64,000 bases of DNA, from assembly GCF_020497125.1 (NCBI RefSeq), contig NC_059073.1, positions 139,943,012 through 140,007,011 of the forward strand, read 5' to 3'. The notes beneath the pieces are model-generated. The model had not been told where the DNA came from, did not search any database, and was given only the letters and a program-made list of their open reading frames with translations. The DNA comes from Mauremys mutica (lineage: Eukaryota > Chordata > Testudines > Geoemydidae). Every line of letters starts with the position of its first letter. Positions within the stretch are counted from its first letter, which is position 1. This document shows positions 56,760 to 64,000 of the stretch, in pieces. Both the position numbers and the translations under genes were made by a program.

Positions 56760-57825
56760 ACACTTCCTAAGAAGTTCAGGTGCTTAATTCTCACATGTGT
56801 GAAACCTTCTGGTCTAGGAAACAATCACACACATTTTCCTGCACTCGTTGATTTCAGCAAGCTCATAATTTAGTCTCATATCCTCAGCTTGGATCCTCCC
56901 AAATGCCGCAATGTAACAATTTCTGAACCTACTGTCTACATGTGATGACACCATAATTGATTTCCTGGACATTTTCTTTTGATTTTACAGTTTTGCTACT
57001 GTCATCCTTCAGCATAGGATCTGGATGCCTTCCCTGTAAAATAGATTGTCAGTAGTAGTCTCTAGTAGATTCATAGTCTGACTCATCCAGCCACTTTAAA
57101 TTACACCTCAGTATGTAAGTACTGGATATGGGAGTGCAAGGCAAAATTTGTCTGAAGAATTGTTTGCTGTTATTAGTAAACTGAAATTAAAACCAGAGTA
57201 TTTTGTTTGTTTCAAGAGGAAAACAGTTACACAGAAACAGTAAATATGTTAATAGCTTACTAGAAGGTCTGTTACTGAGGGTTGTACATAGATATATGTA
57301 GTTTCAACTAAAATACGATTGATAATATAAAAAGAAAGTTCAAGCCAAGGAAGTTATTTCTTTAAAACATGACTACATTTGTGTGTATGTTCCCAGACCA
57401 GCTTCAGGTGGAAAGATAGCAGTTCCTTCACAGCAGCACTAAAGTAAAGTAGTTTAGGACAGGAAGTGAAGAACGCCCCATGGAAGAGGAAGGGCAGGGG
57501 GGAATTTTCAAGTATCAGTGAGAATGTAAATAGAATTGGACCAATACTTGTACTCACATGTCAACAGCTTGACAAGCAATTATCACCCCTGTTTGAAGTC
57601 TCATCCAAAGAATGACAGGAGAAAAACTGCTCAGCACCGTTCAGAGACCCTTGGGTCCCAGCCTTACAGTGAGCTCTGCTCAGGCAGTCCTGCATCCACA
57701 CAGAGCCCCAATTAAAGTCAGAGCTCCACACAGGCCCAGGCTAATTGTAGGATGTATCTTGTGTATGTTTATGACCCATATTACCGTACTACAGGAGAAG
57801 CTCACAACATAATATATTTACCCTC
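56760..57825. other. Unassigned non-coding sequence
   Basis: No gene or repeat recognised. Confidence 0.4.
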
Positions 57826-57829
57826 AACA

Positions 57830-58005
57830 CCCCAGTGAGGCCCGGAAAGTGGTGATATCCCCATAATACAGAGTGGAAACTGAGGCATAGAGAGACCAAG
57901 TGACTTGCCCAGGGTCACACAGGGAGTCTGTGGCACAGCAGGGACTTGAATCTAGATTTCCCAACAACTCAGATTAATGCCCTTACCACTGCACCCTCCT
58001 TCCCG
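57830..58005 (-). repeat. MIR-type SINE, minus strand, well preserved
   Basis: gtggaaactgaggcatagag, agtgacttgcccagggtcac, acagcagggacttgaatcta and gcccttaccactgcaccctc. This is the best-preserved minus-strand core in the window. Confidence 0.85.
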
Positions 58006-58312
58006 GAAAAGTAGCACTGTCTCTTTGGGGCTCTGTACTGACTCAGAGTCAATGCACACCTTTCCCAGTAACACACCTTGGAGTCCCCATCTGGCTGCTG
58101 ACCAGCTCCATCCTTATTTTAGCTTGCAAGATCTGAAGGGATCACAGAGTAATAGGAAGAGCTGCCAGCTGCCTAGTGAGGTCTGAAGTCAAGAAAGAAA
58201 ACAAGCAGGGACGATGAACCATTTCACAGCAACAAACCACTTAATTAAGGAACGAGCAACAGGTCTTGCACAAATGCCACTATACAGATTCCCTGATAGC
58301 CTCATACTGTAG

Positions 58313-58534
58313 CACTGGTTCTCAAACTTTTGAACTGGTGACCCCTTTCAAATAGCAAGCCTCTGCGTGAGACCCCCCTTAAATATATTTAAAAGTATTT
58401 TTAATATTTATAACGCCATTATAAATGCTGGAGGCAAAGTGGGATTTGGGGTGGGAGCTGACAGCTCGTGACCCCCCCATATAATAATCTCATGACCCCC
58501 TGAGGGGCCCCGATCCCCAGTTTGAGAACCCCCG
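58313..58534. mobile_element. hAT-type element (222 bp), CAGTGGTTCTCAAACTTTT family
   Basis: Starts cactggttctcaaactttt and ends ccccagtttgagaacccccg, inverted termini. Eight-bp flanks tactgtag (58305-58312) and tactatag (58535-58542) differ once. Internal gacccctttcaaa and the AT-rich centre tatttaaaagtatttttaat are as expected for the family. Confidence 0.82.
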
Positions 58535-58544
58535 TACTATAGAG

Positions 58545-59750
58545 AAGAACAGGGTCTGGTTTTATGGTGAGTCCTGTCCATCTGCACTCACAGTATTTGA
58601 TTCTTGAAAATATAAACATAGGGGTTGGATTCTTGGCACTCTAGGGCGCAGTTACAGTGGCGTTGATTGTTGGCAGTGCAAACATATAAACTGCATTTCT
58701 GGCAGGACAAACCCACAAGAGTTACTGTCAAAACATTTTTTTTCAAGGTGGGGATAAGCAAGTCCATACAGTTTGCCAGGACTGACATACGGGTCTGAAT
58801 TTCTGGCCAGGGAAAGCACAATAATTCTTTTCCTGAGAGGCCTTATATGACTTCTAGCAACCCAAATACATACAGTATTAGGTTTGAATTCCTGGCAGGA
58901 CTGGCCCTGTATGATTCACAATGGAACAAATTTCAGAGTTGATTTCTTGTCAAGCAAAATTCCTGAAGGTCAGCTCAAGGCAAATGCACCAGATGGATTC
59001 CTATGGGGGGGAATAGCCTGACCTGAGGATTCCCCCTCCCTCCCCCAGTAGAATTTATTCACAATTTGATATAAAAGTCAAGAGGAAGACACAGCAAAGA
59101 GGAAAAGAAAGAGGCCTCATCTGCTCATTTCATGGTTACCCCAGATATTTACACACTCCTCACACACAGCTGAATACCAAACATGCAACAGCTGTGCATG
59201 GGCCATGGCTCGGAGGAGACCTACAACCAAAATCCAGACACTAATGAACCTACAGCACTTTTCACCTCTTGACCTAAAGGAGAGTCTCCATTTGCTATTA
59301 GCATTACAGAGCCTAAGAAACACAGTTGAGCAGTTCTGATCCTATCCAGCGGTGAGCAAAATCTATCCAGCTGAATGCATCCTATCAGCTAAAAGAAATC
59401 TGAAACATTAGCAAACCATATAACCAACATTTCAAACCTTCCCCTGCCTCCCCATTGGTTTTCTCTTCTTGCTATTATTGGGACAATTCATCCTGCCAAG
59501 AAATTGCTCCAGTGAGCTAAAGGCCTCTACATGGTAGACACCCAAATGCAGATGGGGACATGACTGCTTTAATACAAAACACCCTGGCTCACACACTGGG
59601 GGTGGGTCTTCCCTGCATAATTAACATCCACTCTTCCCCCACCCCCAATCCACACACAAAACCTCTGACCTGGGTGGTGCTTTCAGTCCAACCTAGCTGG
59701 CTATTCTGGCGCCACCCGCTAAAACCTGAGTGAGGCACTTCCCACAATTC
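58545..59750. other. Unassigned non-coding sequence
   Basis: No gene. Several ttctggcagg/tcttgtcaagc-like strings (58640-58980) suggest a decayed tandem or dispersed repeat, not delimitable. Confidence 0.4.
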
Positions 59751-59755
59751 CACCC

Positions 59756-60003
59756 CACTTCCATCTTAATTGAATTGGCTCGTTCGCACTGACACCTCCC
59801 CCCACACTTGGTAAGGCAACTCCCATCTTTTCATATGCTGTGTGTTCATACCTCTCTACTGGATTGTCCACTCCATGCATCTGATGAAGTGGGTTTTAGC
59901 CCATGAAAGCTTATGCCCAAATAAATGTGTTAGTCTCTAAGGTGCCACAAAGACTCCTTGTTGTTTCTGCTGATACAGACTAACACGGCTACCCCTCTGA
60001 AAC
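59756..60003 (+). mobile_element. Penelope-like retroelement end, plus strand
   Basis: ccacttccatcttaattgaa, ggtaaggcaactcccatctt, gatgaagtgggttttagcc, tgttagtctctaaggtgcca and gactaacacggctacccctc, ending tgaaacc. These form the conserved end of the same family as 22521-22646 but extend further upstream. The reverse-transcriptase and GIY-YIG region is absent, so this is a truncated terminal copy. I assign it to Penelope-like elements because such terminal repeats are known to carry hammerhead ribozymes and one is visible here. Confidence 0.7.
59876..59925 (+). ncRNA. Hammerhead-ribozyme-like core, probably inactive
   Basis: ctgatga (59881-59887) is followed by an extra a, then gtggg-ttttag-cccat as helix II, gaaa (59905-59908), and gc-ttat-gc as a short helix III, the order of a type I hammerhead. 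The base pairing the last A of gaaa is c (59917), where a functional hammerhead needs u, and the helix II closing pair is g-t. The 22521 copy keeps the gctc end but has lost ctgatga. Helix I is not obvious. So this is a remnant or a variant. Confidence 0.5.
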
Positions 60004-60007
60004 CTAG

Positions 60008-61655
60008 AAGGACAGATACGTTTTCCTACAATTCACTGGCAATTACAGAGTGGCTCAGCTTACTGTATGTAGCCCAAAGAGCCATGGAATTTGCCCTGAG
60101 ATGTCCCAGCAACTCGTGGTTGGAGCGTGGCAGCAGTGAGGACACAGTAACTCAGTTATGGCTTCCCAGTGACTATTCATACCTAGGCTAGATTGACCCA
60201 GGCACTCAGAGCTGGATGCCAATAACATGCATTAACTGTAGTGAAGACATACCCTGGCTTGCTAAAGAACCTGCACCAGTTCAAATGAATGCAAGTCAGC
60301 CTGAGACATTTTTATGGGTGAGGACGACAGCGGTAGGGGGCATTCCTTTGAACTGGGCTACTTCAGAAGCAGAGTCCTGCTTTATCTGCAGGCTCACCCA
60401 CCCACACCCTTGTGCACAAAGAGGGCTGATTCTAATTTGGTTTGACCCATTCCTTTCTATTCACTAATTTACTCATCTTGAACACCTACATCAAATGCTG
60501 CCTGCACCCACACACATCTGGCCAAGAGCCTTTTCTCCTGAACAGACTTTGGAAAGCAAAGCACCTTGTATTAACTCTGCACTTCAGCAGTTTACCCCAT
60601 TAAGCACGGCAATTGCACATTTGGATGCGCAGAGTCAGGTGGAAGAAACACCGAGGAAGAGAGAAGTGATGCTCAGCCCCTTTATTTTGTACTGAGGGAA
60701 ACACACAAGCCTAATGTTGAAAATCTTTACTCAAATGAACTGCTATTTTGACTTCAATGGGCGATTGTCTGAGTAAGGGCCTGCAGGATCAAACCTTCTT
60801 CCCTCCCCCCAATTTTTACCCTGTCCTCAATTAACCCATGACATCTGCAAACCTTGTCTTGATGCGCTCTAGCCTTTCCTCCTCTGTCACCCTTGGGGAT
60901 TTATCTCAATCAAAGCCAATGATGCTGCTGAACCTGTGAAAACTGCCCAGGCAAACAGCTATAAGCATCAGTTTGCCTGGAGGCACCTTAACCTGGGCGA
61001 GCGCCACCCATCCAGAAGCAGCTTTGCCCTGTCTACACTAGGGAGGGTTGCCTAAGTAGGCATCAATGGCCCAAATAGGTCAAGTCCCTCTTAAAATTAA
61101 CACCTGGCCTCAGGTAACTCCAGTAAAAGGAAGAGCGACCATTCATGGCAAGGGGATTTACTCTGCTCAAGGTTGCCCTGTAGAATGAGTTAATTGACAG
61201 CTTTAAACAATCCTACTTATTACACAATTGGAAAACAATCAGGTTGTAAACTGCAGATCCCTGGAGCCCTGCAAACAAAAACACAGGTCCCTGCTAACTC
61301 AATTAGCCGAGCAAGGCTGTATCCGAGGGATGTACCATTTTGTTGTTTCCAAAGTGCATAAGAGGGGCCCTGCAAAAATTGGAAAGCTCCACTCTAATCA
61401 GGCTGACCTTGGGGGCTTGATGCAGATTAGACTGAAGGGGTGGGGAGGGAGAGACAGACACTAAGTCCTCATGGAAAATACAGTGGTGCGGGTTCCGCCA
61501 CCATGGGAGTATTTGCAAACTGCTCTGTTGTTTGGCTGTGTATGAAAAAGAGAAAATAGGCCTGCATATTACAAAGGCCTGAGGAAGAGACAGCAGATTC
61601 AAAGAACTCAGCAGTGATTATTCCAATACCTTTGGGAACAATACTGCGGTTCTTA
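60008..61655. other. Unassigned non-coding sequence
   Basis: No gene; frames of 63-99 codons lack motifs or splice context. No delimitable repeat. Confidence 0.4.
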
Positions 61656-61661
61656 ACAGAA

Positions 61662-61693
61662 CAAAACTCCCATTGATTTCAGTGGGAGTTTTG
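61662..61693. repeat. Short hairpin from a palindromic repeat
   Basis: Perfect 11-bp arms caaaactccca and tgggagttttg enclose ttgatttcag, the same centre as the other short palindromic repeats (cattga-ttcagtggga). Confidence 0.65.
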
Positions 61694-62024
61694 CGCCACT
61701 AAATACTGCAGAATGTGGCCTTTGGGACCAGGCCTACAGCTACACAAAAGCCCCATTGTCTCTGAAGACGTCAGGGCTGGGTCCCATCATGGCTCACCCA
61801 GTAGGCTGAAATCATGACCACAACGCAGTGCGTGGGCATAGTCTGCTGCAGAATGTGGAGAGAGAGCAGAACCACTGGGCAGCTGCTGCTCCTACCTCTG
61901 AAGCAGATGCACAATGGCTAGTAAAACCATGGTGCCAGTTGGAAGCACCACTAGTGCAACTGCAAATAGCCAGCACTATGGGTCAGAAGCAGAGACTGAA
62001 CCTAGGACCTCTCCCATTAAGAAA

Positions 62025-62215
62025 GAAGGTGTGAGCTAATGGATAGAGCACTCGACTGATACTCAGGAGACTAAGGTTCTATTCCTGCCACCTCCTCTAC
62101 GGGAGGACCTTCAATCACTTTGTGCCTCAGTTTCCCCTTCTGACCACCTTTGTACAGGCCTTTGAGATCTGTGTGTAAAAATATCTGTATAAGCCACATA
62201 TTATTAATGGACCTC
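62025..62215 (+). repeat. MIR-type SINE, plus strand
   Basis: tRNA-like gctaatggatagagcactcg and aggttctattcctgccacct, then ctttgtgcctcagtttcccc and gcctttgagatctgtgt, with a tail ending atattattaatg. Confidence 0.8.
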
Positions 62216-62219
62216 AATT

Positions 62220-62745
62220 CCTCAAGATGAAGAACTAACTCTCCGAGTTAGCAGGTGTAGCAATTTCATCTGCCTAGTGTCTGGACCAGACACTAGATGG
62301 GGTTTAAGACTCGCAATGTGAGTTACATTTGTAGTTCCAAAAATGCAAATGTAATGTTGGAGATAGAGTTAAGCCCCATTTAGAAAAAGCAGGGGCTTTA
62401 TCTTAATATTACCCCTCTACGTTTTTAGACAGAAAAAAAAGTTTACATCACAGGAGAGAGTTTGGAGGTTTAAATCATTCCACATTGAAATTATAGAAAG
62501 AATGAATTTTAGATTCTAGAACAAAATTCTATTATGCATTACTTAAGTGGATTAGTTTATCAAATGTTCCGGTTGACTATATTTCACAACTGTCCGAGCT
62601 GAGGCTTCTTTCAGCAGCTGAAAACTTTTTCTTCCCAATATTCTACTTTGTGTTATCCAAATACTCAAAAACAAATGGGATTTATTTAAAAAGAGATGCA
62701 CAGCTCTCGCATCATGATGGTAACATAGCACCACAGTGAGCTCGT
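62220..62745. other. Unassigned non-coding sequence
   Basis: Nothing recognised. The right part may be upstream CR1 sequence. Confidence 0.35.
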
Positions 62746-62749
62746 CTCC

Positions 62750-63392
62750 CATAGTTGTGACACATAGAACGAAATATTTCTTCCGCACAATCAGGGCCGG
62801 CTCTACAGTTTTCGCCGCCCCAAGCAGCACGCCGAATTGCCGCCGCAGGCGGGGGGTGGGGGAGGCAGTCGCTGTGCCCTTAGGGCGGCAGGCACGTTTC
62901 TGCGGCAGCGGCAATTCAGTGGCAGCTTCTATGTTTAGCTGAAGCCATCCCTGACAGCTAAACATAGAAGCCGCCGCCGCAGAAACGCGCCTGCCGCCCT
63001 AATGGCACACGGACTGGCCCCTGCCCGCGGCGGCAATTCGGCACGCTGCTTGGGGGCAAAAACACACAGACTGCCGCCCCCTGCAGAATGCCACCCCGAG
63101 CACCAGCTTGGAATGCTGATGCCTGGAGCCGGCCCTGTGCACAATGTGGGACTTGTAGCCATAAGAAGTCATTGAGGACAAGACTTTTACAAGATTCAAA
63201 AAAGGGATTGGACATCTCTATGGATGCTAAGAATAACCAGTTACCATAAATAATAGCAAAAAGTCTGTAAGGGATATTAAACCTCATGCTTCAATCTTCC
63301 TCTGAGGCAATCTAGTAGTGGCCACTGACAAAGGCACAATGCAGGATGAAATGGACCTTGTCTCTGATCATGTATGGCAATTCTTGTGTTCT
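62750..63392 (+). mobile_element. CR1 LINE 3' region, split by a hAT element
   Basis: Upstream aaatatttcttccgcacaat and, after the hAT, gcacaatgtgggacttgtag, agtcattgaggacaagactt, caaaaaagggattggacatc, cctctgaggcaatctag, gtggccactgaca and tgaaatggaccttgtctctg, ending gcaattcttgtgttc. Order matches a CR1 3' end in plus orientation. Confidence 0.8.
62792..63137. mobile_element. Palindromic hAT element (346 bp) in a CR1
   Basis: Ends cagggccggctctacag and gatgcctggagccggccctg are inverted. Eight-bp flanks cgcacaat (62784-62791) and tgcacaat (63138-63145) differ once. The whole element folds on itself, with perfect 17-bp inner arms gcttctatgtttagctg (62925-62941) and its complement (62955-62971) around a 13-bp loop. 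The GC-rich frames across it (up to 137 codons) are chance products. Confidence 0.88.
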
Positions 63393-63634
63393 ATTGCTCA
63401 TATAGCTCTTACTTAACTGCATCTTCCCTACAACGGACCCAGAGTTGCTCAGGCGAAGTAAGCAAGTACAACCCTTAGGCTGTAAAGGTATTGCACTCAA
63501 TATAAGCTCCCTTCTCTCACTGACATTACCAGGGGCCATGCATACATAGAGGCAAATCTTGAAGGTATGGTTCAGTTCAGCCTATGCTTAGCCATCCCTA
63601 TGTGCACATTTTGCTTTTGGCATCTGCAAATCAT

Positions 63635-63790
63635 TTTTTATTTATTATTTGCTGAGCACCAAGTATGGGCCCAGTGCAGTCGAAGACATGGAAAAAGACA
63701 ATATGCCTGATTCTGATCTCATGCTGGTTTTACACCAGTATTACCCAATGACTTCAGTGCAGTAATTACACCAGTGGGACAGCACCCATT
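63635..63790 (-). repeat. L2-type tail followed by a short palindromic repeat
   Basis: tttattatttgctgagcacc and aagtatgggcccagtgcagt are the reversed tail. Then tgcctgattctgatctcatg, ggttttacaccagtattacc, ttcagtgcagtaattacacc and gtgggac form a palindromic repeat at about 63705-63785. Confidence 0.5.
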
Positions 63791-64000
63791 CGACCTTGAG
63801 AAATATCAGGCACCTAAATAATTTAGTTGTAGAAGGAATTAGGGAGTCAGATGTCTCAATTGTATATCATTATTAAACCCAACATGGTTTAATGACTTGG
63901 TGACTGACTTGGCAGAAAAATAGCTTTGCAAGAAATCTGGATGCTGGGGAATTATTTGTTAAACATGCAGATAATTGGCGAACGTTGTCGTCTCTGCTGA
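63791..64000. other. Unassigned non-coding sequence
   Basis: Nothing recognised up to the window edge. Confidence 0.35.

Noticed and set aside
59876..59925. Fully functional hammerhead ribozyme in this copy
   Set aside because: The base that must be U beside the cleavage site is C here, and there is an extra A before helix II, so only a remnant or variant is claimed.
62552..62965. 137-codon minus-strand frame
   Set aside because: It spans CR1 and hAT sequence and is not conserved coding material.
1..64000. CRISPR array, operons or bacterial genes
   Set aside because: No direct repeats with spacers, no dense coding. All evidence points to vertebrate nuclear DNA.
1..64000. Mammalian origin because of MIR/L2-like SINEs
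   Set aside because: CR1 ends and turtle-type repeats are present, and L1, Alu or B1-like sequences are not seen.

Overview
This is a non-coding stretch of a vertebrate nuclear genome, most likely a turtle. The evidence is the repeat content: CR1 LINE 3' ends, MIR/L2-type tRNA-derived SINEs, several hAT-type DNA elements with clear 8-bp target duplications, and the abundant turtle repeat that I assign to Penelope-like retroelements. No L1 or Alu-like sequence is seen. Family names come from recognition of termini and duplications, not from a database search. I see no convincing protein-coding gene. Almost all open reading frames are chance frames inside GC-rich repeats or short AT-rich frames. 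Two exon-like segments (34235-34295 plus; 41042-41259 minus) are recorded as weak candidates. The window therefore looks intergenic or intronic.

Layout. 1-2650: mostly featureless, with two short palindromic repeats. 2660-5800: a retroelement-rich block holding a ~66-bp tandem repeat, old LTR-like sequence broken by two hAT elements (3136-3791, 4283-4802), and a minus-strand LTR with duplicated upstream blocks. 6300-12600: MIR/L2 SINEs, a Harbinger-like element (7409-8113), small hAT elements and a palindromic Harbinger-like element (12188-12464). 14255-14390: a folded-back Penelope-like fragment. 18719-20541: a solo LTR with 5-bp duplication, CR1 tails and another hAT. 22521-22646: a truncated Penelope-like copy between perfect 10-bp repeats. 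26645-31900: hAT elements, a CR1 tail, a G-rich minisatellite-bearing element and a CR1 split by a solo LTR. 32000-48230: palindromic repeats, a GC-rich hairpin-prone block, SINEs and candidate LTR sequence. 51000-58550: SINEs, several split by hAT insertions, including a 1.1-kb element at 54351-55446. 59756-60003: a Penelope-like end with a hammerhead-ribozyme-like core. 62750-63392: a CR1 split by a hAT.

The parts do not form a pathway. The window is a record of nested insertions. CR1 and MIR/L2 copies are the oldest layer. hAT, Harbinger-like and LTR elements cut into them and left target duplications, which give the order of events. The observations most worth following are the hammerhead-like motif, the clustering of hAT insertions in the conserved MIR core, the long GC-rich hairpin in the hAT at 3136-3791, and the acidic exon-like frame at 41042-41259.
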